In this document: positions 6,548 through 12,925 of the stretch, piece by piece | Numbering within the stretch: position 1 is the first letter of the stretch | How the letters are laid out: each line of letters starts with the position of its first letter | Program-made: the position numbers and the translations under genes | The notes under the pieces: model-generated | Told to the model about the DNA's origin: nothing | Database searches by the model: none | Seen by the model: the letters and a program-made list of their open reading frames with translations, nothing else | Assembly (NCBI GenBank): GCA_027035825.1 | Contig: JALVTX010000008.1 | Location: 1-13,687 of the forward strand | From: Mariprofundaceae bacterium | GTDB lineage: Bacteria; Pseudomonadota; Zetaproteobacteria; Mariprofundales; Mariprofundaceae | Length of the DNA stretch: 13,687 bases | Direction: 5' to 3'

Positions 6548-7906
6548 TCACCCCTTGAGCCAGCGCATGATGTCGTTGTAAAAGGCAAACACCATCAGGG
6601 CCACGATCAGCGCCATGCCGATGATCTGGGTGCGCTCCATCACCTTGGGCGACAGCGGCGCGCCCTTGATCTTTTCCACGCCGAGATACAGCAGGTGCCC
6701 GCCATCCAGCACCGGCACCGGCAAAAGGTTCAGCACACCCAGGTTCACCGAAATCAGCGCCAGGAACGACACGAAGGCCACGAATCCCAGCGACGCCGTC
6801 TTGCCCGCGATCTGGGCGATGGCGATGGGCCCGCCCAGGTTGCTCGGCGAAATGGCCGCCGTCGCCATCTTGACCAGCACCTGGCAGGTCAGCACCGTCA
6901 CTTCCCAGGTGCGCTGGAATCCATGGACGAAACCCTCGATGGGCCCCATCCGGTAGTGCTCCAGCGGGTACAGCGGCCGGGCGCTCATCTGGGCGCCAAT
7001 GCGTCCATGGCCCCTCCCGTCGCCCTCTGGCACCAGCGTCAGGTTCAAGGTGGACTCGCCGCGACGCACGGTGATGACCACGGGCTGGCCGGCGTGGGCG
7101 CGCACTTGGCGGATGAAGCCGCCGATGCTGCTCACCTCGCGACCCTGAACCTGCAAGATCTCATCGCCCTTCTTCAGTCCCCCGCGCTCGGCCGGCGATC
7201 CGGGCAGAATGCCGGCCACCATCACGTGCACGCCGGGGCCGATGCCCACGCTCTCGGCGGCAACGTCCGAGAGCAGCGCGTCCCGCGCGGGCGCCGGCAC
7301 GGAGAATCGCAGCGTCTGCTCGGCGCCGCCGCGCCGCACCCGCAATTCCGCCGTGCGACCGACCCGATCCTTGAACGCATCCTCCAGCTGGCGCCAGGCA
7401 TGGACAGGGGCGCCATCCACCGCCATCACCCGGTCGCCCGGCATCAGGCCTGCCTGCTCGGCCACGGAAGCCGGCGCCACATGCCCGATCACGGGCGGCA
7501 ATACATCCTGCCCCACCCAGCCGACCACCATGTAGGCCACGATCGCGAACAGGAAATTGAAGGCTGGCCCGGCCACCGCCACGGCCGCGCGCTTCCAGAC
7601 CGGTTGCGCATCGAAGGCGCGGGCCCGTTCTTCGGGCGTCAATTCCGCCTTGGCCGCCTCGCCCTGCTCGTCCGGATTCTCGCCCAGCATCTTCACGTAG
7701 CCGCCTAGCGGGATGGCGGCGATGACGTATTCCACCTCGCCATCCCGTCCACGCCAGGAAAACAGTGCCGGTCCGAAGCCGATGGAGAACTTCTCCACCT
7801 TGATGCCCAGCTTGCGGGCAACGATGAAGTGCCCGTATTCATGCACGGCGACCAGCAGCGCGATGGCGACCACGAACGCGGCCATGGTATGCAGGGTTTC
7901 GATCAA
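6548..7906 (-). CDS. rseP: Site-2 intramembrane zinc metalloprotease RseP
   Basis: RseP cuts membrane-bound anti-sigma factor (RseA in E. coli) and remnant signal peptides inside the inner membrane, releasing the envelope stress sigma factor. The 452-aa protein (E. coli 450) has HEYGH at 22-26, with His22 and His26 as zinc ligands and Glu23 catalytic. PLGGYV is at 66-71 and GPAFNF at 113-118. Two PDZ domains lie at about 135-205 and 220-292, and NLLPVPVLDGG at 393-403 supplies the third zinc ligand Asp401. Hydrophobic segments lie near 8-28, 108-130, 375-397 and 425-446. The start is TTG at 7906, giving the family's usual (M)IETL opening, with GGAGG 5 nt upstream. The longer open frame runs into dxr and is not used. 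It begins 19 nt after dxr and ends just before bamA. Confidence 0.95.
   Translation of the reverse strand: MIETLHTMAAFVVAIALLVAVHEYGHFIVARKLGIKVEKFSIGFGPALFSWRGRDGEVEYVIAAIPLGGYVKMLGENPDEQGEAAKAELTPEERARAFDAQPVWKRAAVAVAGPAFNFLFAIVAYMVVGWVGQDVLPPVIGHVAPASVAEQAGLMPGDRVMAVDGAPVHAWRQLEDAFKDRVGRTAELRVRRGGAEQTLRFSVPAPARDALLSDVAAESVGIGPGVHVMVAGILPGSPAERGGLKKGDEILQVQGREVSSIGGFIRQVRAHAGQPVVITVRRGESTLNLTLVPEGDGRGHGRIGAQMSARPLYPLEHYRMGPIEGFVHGFQRTWEVTVLTCQVLVKMATAAISPSNLGGPIAIAQIAGKTASLGFVAFVSFLALISVNLGVLNLLPVPVLDGGHLLYLGVEKIKGAPLSPKVMERTQIIGMALIVALMVFAFYNDIMRWLKG
6551..6556 (-). promoter_or_regulatory. Ribosome binding site of bamA
   Basis: AAGGGG on the minus strand, inside the last codons of rseP and 5 nt from the ATG at 6545. 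It supports that start over the GTG at 6551, whose first base lies within the site. Confidence 0.65.
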
Positions 7907-7909
7907 GCC

Positions 7910-7916
7910 TTCCTCC
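7910..7916 (-). promoter_or_regulatory. Ribosome binding site of rseP, deciding a TTG start
   Basis: GGAGGAA on the minus strand in the 19-nt dxr-rseP gap; its GGAGG core ends 5 nt before TTG at 7906. The next in-frame ATG (7885) is internal to the conserved N-terminus and has no comparable site. Confidence 0.8.
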
Positions 7917-7925
7917 GAAGGGAAA

Positions 7926-9104
7926 TCATCGGGCGGCGTCCAGGCGCCCGCCCATGCGCGAGCCAATGACGTCTTCCGCCCGTCGCCGCGCTTCAAGGTC
8001 GCGCGACCATACATCATCCAGCCCGTCAACGGAAACATCGGCGCTGGCTTCCAGCACCGCCTCGACCACGCGCACGATGTCCGTGAACGCAATGCGCCGC
8101 TCACGGAAGGCCTGGTTGGCCACCTCGTTCGCCGCATTGAAGGCGATGGACAGCGAATCGCCGCCGGCCAGCACGCGCCGCACCAGCCGCATGGCCGGGA
8201 ATCGCGTCTCATCCACGGCTTCGAAATCCAGCCGTCCGCGCCGGGCCAGCTCCAAGAACGGAATGCCCGACTCCAGCCTGGGGCTTGTCTGCATGGCCCA
8301 GGCAATGGGCCCCCGCATGTCAGGCTCCGCCAGCTGGGCCAGCACCGAGCCATCCACGTACTCCACCAGCCCGTGCACGAGACTCTGCGGATGAATGATG
8401 GCGGAAAGTTGCTCGGGACGCAGGTCAAAGAGCCAGCGCGCCTCGATCAGCTCCAGCGCCTTGTTCATCATCGTCGCCGAATCCACGCTGATCTTCGCGC
8501 CCATGTCCCAGTTCGGATGCGCCACGGCCTCCTCGGGCGTGATGTCCGCCATCGTGGACGGATCGCGATCACGAAAGGGCCCGCCCGAGGCCGTCAGCAC
8601 CACCCGCCGGATGGAGTTCCTGTCGTGCCCGACCAGGCACTGGTGGACTGCTGCATGCTCCGAGTCCACGGGCACGACCTCGGCGCCGGAAGCGCGCGCC
8701 GTTTCCATGAAGATGCGTCCGGCGGTCACCAGGCATTCCTTGTTCGCCAGTCCCACCCGCTTGCCGGCGCGCACCGCAGCCAGCGCCGCCGGCAAGCCCA
8801 CGCTGCCGACCATGGCCGCCAGCACCATGTCCACTTCCGGCGCCTCGGCCGCGGCAATGGCCGCGTCCATGCCCGATTCCAGCGTCACGCCAGCCGGCAA
8901 GCGACCGGACAACGCTCGCGCCGCCTCCCCGTCGGTCATCACCACGCGCGCGGGCCGCAGCATATGCACGAGCTCCAGCATGCGGTCGACGTTGCGATGG
9001 CCCACCAGCGCCCAAGCGGCAAAGGCATCGGCATGTCGGCGCAGCAGATCGGCGGCGCTGCCGCCGATGGAACCGGTCGCACCAAGGATCGTCAGCCGCT
9101 TCAT
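7926..9104 (-). CDS. dxr: 1-deoxy-D-xylulose 5-phosphate reductoisomerase Dxr (IspC)
   Basis: Dxr converts DXP to 2-C-methyl-D-erythritol 4-phosphate with NADPH, the committed step of the non-mevalonate isoprenoid pathway. It supplies the prenyl units used by UppS, encoded two genes upstream. The 392-aa protein starts with the NADPH-binding LGATGSIG at 7-14 and has LANKE at 119-123. The metal-binding VDSEH at 146-150 includes Asp147 and Glu149. TASGGPFR is at 171-178, HPNWDMG at 196-202 and DSATMMNKALE at 208-218, with Glu218 as the third metal ligand (Glu231 in E. coli). Two small departures from the E. coli protein are Cys124 for Ser in LANKES and Ala216 for Gly in NKGLE. ATG at 9104 gives the canonical N-terminus. 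GAGG overlapping the cdsA stop is about 15 nt away, too far for a normal ribosome binding site, so coupling to cdsA is likely. Confidence 0.96.
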   Translation of the reverse strand: MKRLTILGATGSIGGSAADLLRRHADAFAAWALVGHRNVDRMLELVHMLRPARVVMTDGEAARALSGRLPAGVTLESGMDAAIAAAEAPEVDMVLAAMVGSVGLPAALAAVRAGKRVGLANKECLVTAGRIFMETARASGAEVVPVDSEHAAVHQCLVGHDRNSIRRVVLTASGGPFRDRDPSTMADITPEEAVAHPNWDMGAKISVDSATMMNKALELIEARWLFDLRPEQLSAIIHPQSLVHGLVEYVDGSVLAQLAEPDMRGPIAWAMQTSPRLESGIPFLELARRGRLDFEAVDETRFPAMRLVRRVLAGGDSLSIAFNAANEVANQAFRERRIAFTDIVRVVEAVLEASADVSVDGLDDVWSRDLEARRRAEDVIGSRMGGRLDAAR

Positions 9105-9120
9105 GCGGGCGCCCGCCGCC

Positions 9121-9933
9121 TCAGAAACCGATCCACGCCAGCCCGGCGATGGTCACGGCCGGCATCAGGCCGTCCACCCTGTCCAGCAAGCCGCCGTGCC
9201 CCGGCAACAGCGTTCCACTGTCCTTGACGCCCGCCACCCGCTTGATGGCGGACTCGGCCAGATCACCCAGCACCGACGCAACCGCCAGCAGCAGGCCCAG
9301 GCCCACGGCCAGCGGGAGCGACACGCGCGCCGCCAGCATCCAGATGGCGGCAGCCGTCACGGCGCCCAACGCCACGCCGGCCAGCGCCCCCTCCACGCTC
9401 TTGCCGGGACTGATGGCCGGGCACAGTCGCGCGCGCCCAATCAGGCGGCCCACAAAATAGGCCGCGATGTCCGCCGCCCAGACGCCAGCGAACGCCCCCA
9501 GCATGAAGGCGCGCCCGTGAGGCAACTGGAACACGAGCAGCAGCGTCCAGACAAAGAGCAGAATCCAGACCGCCAGCCAGTAGGCCATCGCCACATCCCG
9601 CACCGCGCGAGGCAGCGCGCCCTCCGCCGCGCGCCGCGACTGCCATGCGAGCACGCCCGTCCACAAGAGACCCAGCAGGGAAATCGCCAGCGTCGCATGC
9701 GCGCCCGCAAGCACCAGGGCCAGCGCCGCCAGCGCCGCAATGGCGAAACCCGAGCCCGCCGGAAGCGACAGCATGCCCACGAGCTCCACGAGCGCCCCCG
9801 CACCCACCAGCCCCAGCAAGGCCTCGAACCACGGCGACGGCGCCAGCCACAGCCACCACAGGGCCAGCGGCGCCAGCACCAGTGCCGTGAGAATGCGTCG
9901 CATCAGCTCGGGAGACATCAACCGGGAAGCCAT
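9121..9933 (-). CDS. cdsA: Phosphatidate cytidylyltransferase (CDP-diglyceride synthase) CdsA
   Basis: CdsA makes CDP-diacylglycerol from phosphatidic acid and CTP, the precursor of all phospholipids, in the inner membrane. The 270-aa protein is strongly hydrophobic, with several predicted transmembrane segments from residue 13 on. It carries the complete family signature at 228-254: SAIKR, then KDSG, then PGHGGLLDRVD with the conserved acidic residues. WAADIAAYFVGRLIGR in the middle and SPGKSVEG are also typical. ATG at 9933 directly follows the uppS TGA with no gap. A GGAAAG lies 8 nt upstream and is only moderate. ATGs at 9918 and 9903 are possible alternatives that would shorten the polar N-terminus. 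Confidence 0.95.
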   Translation of the reverse strand: MASRLMSPELMRRILTALVLAPLALWWLWLAPSPWFEALLGLVGAGALVELVGMLSLPAGSGFAIAALAALALVLAGAHATLAISLLGLLWTGVLAWQSRRAAEGALPRAVRDVAMAYWLAVWILLFVWTLLLVFQLPHGRAFMLGAFAGVWAADIAAYFVGRLIGRARLCPAISPGKSVEGALAGVALGAVTAAAIWMLAARVSLPLAVGLGLLLAVASVLGDLAESAIKRVAGVKDSGTLLPGHGGLLDRVDGLMPAVTIAGLAWIGF

Positions 9934-10680
9934 TCAGCGGGCTTTCCGCACCTGCTCGCTGGTGCGGCCAAAGCGGCGTTCGCGCCGGGCGTAGTCATCC
10001 AGCGCCGCCAGAAAGTCCTCGCGCGAGAAATCAGGCCAGTATCGGTCGGAGAAAAACAGCTCGGCATAGGCTGCATCCCACAGGTAGAAGTTGGAAATAC
10101 GCCGCTCGCCGCCGGTGCGAATCAGGAGGTCCACCTCGGGCAAGTCGGCGCACCAGAGCCATTGCCGGAAATTGACCGCATCCAGCGCCGCCAGCACGGC
10201 ATCGGGATCATCGGCGCGCATCGCCTCGCGGCAGGCGTTTCGCACCCCGGCCAGGATTTCCTGGCGTCCACCGTAATTCAGGCACAGCACCAGATCAATG
10301 CGCTCATTGCCGCGAGTGGCCTCCAGCGCCTCGTCCAGCACGCGCCGCGCCCGCTCCGGCAGCGCCTCCACCGCGCCCAGCACGCGCAGGCGGACGCCAT
10401 TCTCGTTCATGGCCGGCACCTCGCGCGGCAGCATCGTGGCCAGCAGCGACATCAGCCCGCGCACCTCCCGCGGCGGCCGGGCCCAGTTCTCGGTGGAAAA
10501 GGCAAACAGGGAGATGCAGCGCACGCCGGCGTCCGCCGCCCATTCCACCACCTCGCGGGCCCTGGCCGCGCCGCGCCGATGCCCTTCGAGCCGGGGAAAA
10601 CCGCGCGAACGGGCCCAGCGGCCGTTGCCATCCATGATGACGGCCACATGGCCCGGAATATGCGGAATGTCGCGGGCCAT
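9934..10680 (-). CDS. uppS: Undecaprenyl diphosphate synthase (cis-prenyltransferase) UppS
   Basis: UppS extends farnesyl diphosphate with isopentenyl units to the C55 lipid carrier used for peptidoglycan and O-antigen. The 248-aa protein has the family's HVAVIMDGNGRWA at 11-23, with catalytic Asp17 (Asp26 in E. coli). FSTENW is at 61-66, LNYGGRQEI at 134-142, and the signature DLLIRTGGERRISNF at 184-198 leads into the WPDF segment at 215-218. The ATG at 10680 is 4 nt after the frr stop. No Shine-Dalgarno is visible, so translation probably depends on ribosomes finishing frr. It stands directly before cdsA, an arrangement common outside the gammaproteobacteria. Confidence 0.96.
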   Translation of the reverse strand: MARDIPHIPGHVAVIMDGNGRWARSRGFPRLEGHRRGAARAREVVEWAADAGVRCISLFAFSTENWARPPREVRGLMSLLATMLPREVPAMNENGVRLRVLGAVEALPERARRVLDEALEATRGNERIDLVLCLNYGGRQEILAGVRNACREAMRADDPDAVLAALDAVNFRQWLWCADLPEVDLLIRTGGERRISNFYLWDAAYAELFFSDRYWPDFSREDFLAALDDYARRERRFGRTSEQVRKAR

Positions 10681-10684
10681 CGGC

Positions 10685-11230
10685 TCAGACGGTGAGAATA
10701 TCCTGTTCCTTGCGTTCCAGAACCTGGTCGATATCGGCGATGACGCGATCGGTCAGCGCCTGGATTTGCTCCTGCAGGCGACGGCCTTCGTCCTCGGAAA
10801 GCTCGCCTTCCTTGACCTGCTTCTTCACCTCGTCGTTGGCGTCCCGGCGCACGTTGCGCACGGCCACGCGCGCACGCTCGCCCAGTTGTCGCGCCTGCCG
10901 AACGAACTCCTTGCGCCGCTCCTCGGTCAGCTCCGGCAGCACGATGCGAATGACCTCGCCATCGTTGTTCGGCGTCAGCCCCAGGTCGGATGCCATGATG
11001 GCCTTCTCGATCTCCTTGAGCATCGTCTTCTCCCACGGCGCAATGACCAGCATGCGCGGCTCCGGCACCGAGATGTTGGCCACCTGGTTCACCGGCACCT
11101 CGCTGCCGTAGTAGGAGACCCGGACCTGCTCGAGAATGGCCGCGTTGGCCCGCCCGGTGCGGATGTGGGAAAGCTCCTCCTTGAGCACCTCCACGGACTT
11201 GCGCATCTTCGATTCCACTGCTTCAAGCAT
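10685..11230 (-). CDS. frr: Ribosome recycling factor RRF
   Basis: RRF splits the post-termination ribosome together with EF-G. The 181-aa protein (E. coli 185) matches along its full length: RTGRA at 24-28, YYGSEVPVNQVANI at 40-53, AIMASDLGLTPNNDG at 78-91, LTEERRKE at 101-108 and the strongly conserved RVAVRNVRRDAND at 121-133. ATG at 11230 was chosen because GGGAGG (11242-11237) is 6 nt upstream; the ATG at 11236 touches that site with no spacing and adds only two residues. The longer open frame lies within pyrH. The gene overlaps the end of pyrH by 8 nt, and the tsf-pyrH-frr order is widespread in bacteria. Confidence 0.96.
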   Translation of the reverse strand: MLEAVESKMRKSVEVLKEELSHIRTGRANAAILEQVRVSYYGSEVPVNQVANISVPEPRMLVIAPWEKTMLKEIEKAIMASDLGLTPNNDGEVIRIVLPELTEERRKEFVRQARQLGERARVAVRNVRRDANDEVKKQVKEGELSEDEGRRLQEQIQALTDRVIADIDQVLERKEQDILTV

Positions 11231-11981
11231 CGGCATCCTCCCTGACCATCGTGCCCACGGCTTCGCCGCGCACCGCCCGCAGCAGATTGCCGGGCTCATT
11301 GATGTTGAACACCATGATGGGCATGTCATTGTCGCGGCACAGCGACATCGCGGTGGCGTCCATCACGCCGAGCTTCCGCGTCAGCGCCTCGGTGAACGAC
11401 AGGCGATCGTAGCGCACGGCATCGGCGTTCCGGGCCGGGTCGGACGAATAGACGCCATCCACCTTCGTGCCCTTGAGCACCACGTCGGCGCCAATCTCCA
11501 TCGCCCGCAGGCTGGCCGCCGTGTCCGTCGTGAAATAGGGATTGCCGGTGCCGGCGGCGAAGATGACGATGCGCCCCTTCTCCAGGTGCCGCACCGCGCG
11601 GCGGCGGATGTAGGGCTCGGCCACCTCTTTCACGTGCAGTGCCGAAACCACGCGCACGGTTTCTCCCTGGCGCTCAATGGCATCCTGCAACGCCACGGCA
11701 TTCATCACCGTGGCCAGCATGCCCATGTAGTCGGCGCTGGCCCGATCCATGCCCGAGGCCGCCCCCGTCAGGCCGCGGAAGATGTTGCCGCCGCCGATCA
11801 CCACCGCCAGTTCCACGCCCTGTCGGCGCACCTCCGCCAGCTCTCCGGCAATGCGGTCGATGGTGTCGGGGTCAATGCCGTAGCCGGCCGCGCCCATCAG
11901 CACCTCGCCGGACAACTTCAGCAGCACCCGCCGCCAGGGGCCGACGGGTCGGGTCGAGGCGGACGGGCTTTGTTCAGCCAT
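11223..11981 (-). CDS. pyrH: Uridylate kinase (UMP kinase) PyrH
   Basis: PyrH phosphorylates UMP to UDP with ATP, feeding pyrimidine nucleotides and hence the UDP-sugars used later in this cluster. The 252-aa amino-acid-kinase-fold protein has KLSGE at 22-26, the glycine-rich VVIGGGNIFRG at 60-70, MDRASADYMGMLATVMNA at 78-95, GTGNPYFTTDTAA at 144-156 and KGTKVDGVY at 170-178. It is about 11 residues longer than the E. coli enzyme (241), all in a Ser/Pro/Arg-containing N-terminal tail before VLLKLSGE. The ATG at 11981 lies within the last codons of tsf (8-nt overlap) and has only a distant GAGG, so coupling to tsf is likely. No better start lies between it and the core. Confidence 0.96.
   Translation of the reverse strand: MAEQSPSASTRPVGPWRRVLLKLSGEVLMGAAGYGIDPDTIDRIAGELAEVRRQGVELAVVIGGGNIFRGLTGAASGMDRASADYMGMLATVMNAVALQDAIERQGETVRVVSALHVKEVAEPYIRRRAVRHLEKGRIVIFAAGTGNPYFTTDTAASLRAMEIGADVVLKGTKVDGVYSSDPARNADAVRYDRLSFTEALTRKLGVMDATAMSLCRDNDMPIMVFNINEPGNLLRAVRGEAVGTMVREDADA
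11237..11242 (-). promoter_or_regulatory. Ribosome binding site of frr
   Basis: GGGAGG on the minus strand within the last codons of pyrH. Spacing is 6 nt to ATG 11230 and zero to ATG 11236, so it selects 11230. Confidence 0.75.
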
Positions 11982-12867
11982 GAAGCTGGGCAGCCACCTC
12001 GGCGGCGAAGTCCGTCTCTTCCTTCTCGATGCCCTCGCCCAGCTGGAAGCGTTTCATGGCCACGATGCGCGCGCCCTTCTGCACCTGCTCCAGCGCCTTG
12101 CCGACGGTCTGGTCGGTGTCCAGCACGTAGTCCTGCTCCAGCAGGCAGACCTCGGAATAGAACTTGTTCAGCTGCCCGGCCACGATTTTCTCGATGATGT
12201 GCTCCGGCTTGCCGGAGGCCGCCGCGCGCTCGGAAAGCACCGCCTTCTCCCGCTCCACGGCTTCGGCCGGAACGTCCTCGCGCGAAATATACTGCGGGTT
12301 CGCCGCCGCCACATGCATGGCCACGCCCCGGGCGAAACTGGTCAGCGCCTCGTCCGGCTCGCCCTCGATGCCCACCAGCACGCCGATCTTGCCGCCGGCA
12401 TGCACGTAGGCGGAAACCACCCCGCTGTCCACGCCAACCTTTTCGTAGCGGCGGATGTTCATGTTCTCGCCAATGGTGGCGATGAGCTGCGCCAGCGCCT
12501 CCTCGGCCGCGCCGTCATCCATGGGCATGGTCTTCAGCGCCGCCAGGTCCGCTGGCTGCCCGGCCAGCGCCAACTCGACCAGCCTGTTCACGAAGCCCGT
12601 GAACTTCTCGTTTTTGCTGGTGAAGTCCGTCTCGGCATTGACCTCGACCATCACGCCGACATTGCCGCTGGCCACGGCGGCGACCACGCCCTCGGCGGCC
12701 ACCCGGCCGGCCTTCTTGGATGCCGCGGCCAAGCCTTTCTTGCGCAGGAAGTCCACGGCGGCATCCATGTCACCGTCCGTCTCGGTCAGCGCCTTCTTGC
12801 AGTCCATCATGCCCGCGCCGGTCATCTCGCGCAGTTTCTTGACGTCAGCAGCCGTAATCTGGGCCAT
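11974..12867 (-). CDS. tsf: Translation elongation factor Ts
   Basis: EF-Ts is the nucleotide exchange factor that recycles EF-Tu-GDP. The 297-aa protein (E. coli 283) opens with the N-terminal UBA-like domain ITAADVKKLREMTGAGMMDC (4-23) and KKALTE. The exchange motif TDFTSKNE is at 80-87, where Asp81 and Phe82 correspond to the E. coli TDFVAK residues that intrude into EF-Tu. The dimerisation region follows, with GKPEHIIEKIVAGQLNKFY and CLLEQDYV near the C-terminus. ATG at 12867 has GGAGG (12881-12877) 9 nt upstream, the only good site in the 58-nt gap after rpsB. No terminator hairpin is visible in that gap, so it is probably co-transcribed with rpsB. Confidence 0.97.
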   Translation of the reverse strand: MAQITAADVKKLREMTGAGMMDCKKALTETDGDMDAAVDFLRKKGLAAASKKAGRVAAEGVVAAVASGNVGVMVEVNAETDFTSKNEKFTGFVNRLVELALAGQPADLAALKTMPMDDGAAEEALAQLIATIGENMNIRRYEKVGVDSGVVSAYVHAGGKIGVLVGIEGEPDEALTSFARGVAMHVAAANPQYISREDVPAEAVEREKAVLSERAAASGKPEHIIEKIVAGQLNKFYSEVCLLEQDYVLDTDQTVGKALEQVQKGARIVAMKRFQLGEGIEKEETDFAAEVAAQLHG

Positions 12868-12925
12868 TCTTTCTATCCTCCGTTCCTTGTCTGGTCAGTT
12901 CTCGAATCGTGGCGAGCGGGCCGGA

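Noticed and set aside
6548..8428. A 626-codon frame that could be read as an N-terminally extended RseP
   Set aside because: The first ~175 residues are the wrong frame of dxr. The family N-terminus and a strong ribosome binding site place the start at TTG 7906.
8395..10695. A 766-codon open frame on the plus strand, opposite dxr, cdsA and uppS
   Set aside because: It is antisense to three conserved genes, rich in Arg, Ala, Gln and His as expected from the complement of GC-rich codons, and shows no recognisable domain.
10685..11329. A longer ribosome recycling factor of 214 residues
   Set aside because: The added residues come from pyrH read in another frame and do not resemble the family; the ribosome binding site selects ATG 11230.
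12868..12925. Possible attenuator or terminator between rpsB and tsf
   Set aside because: No inverted repeat with a T-run was found in the 58 nt; only the tsf ribosome binding site is evident.
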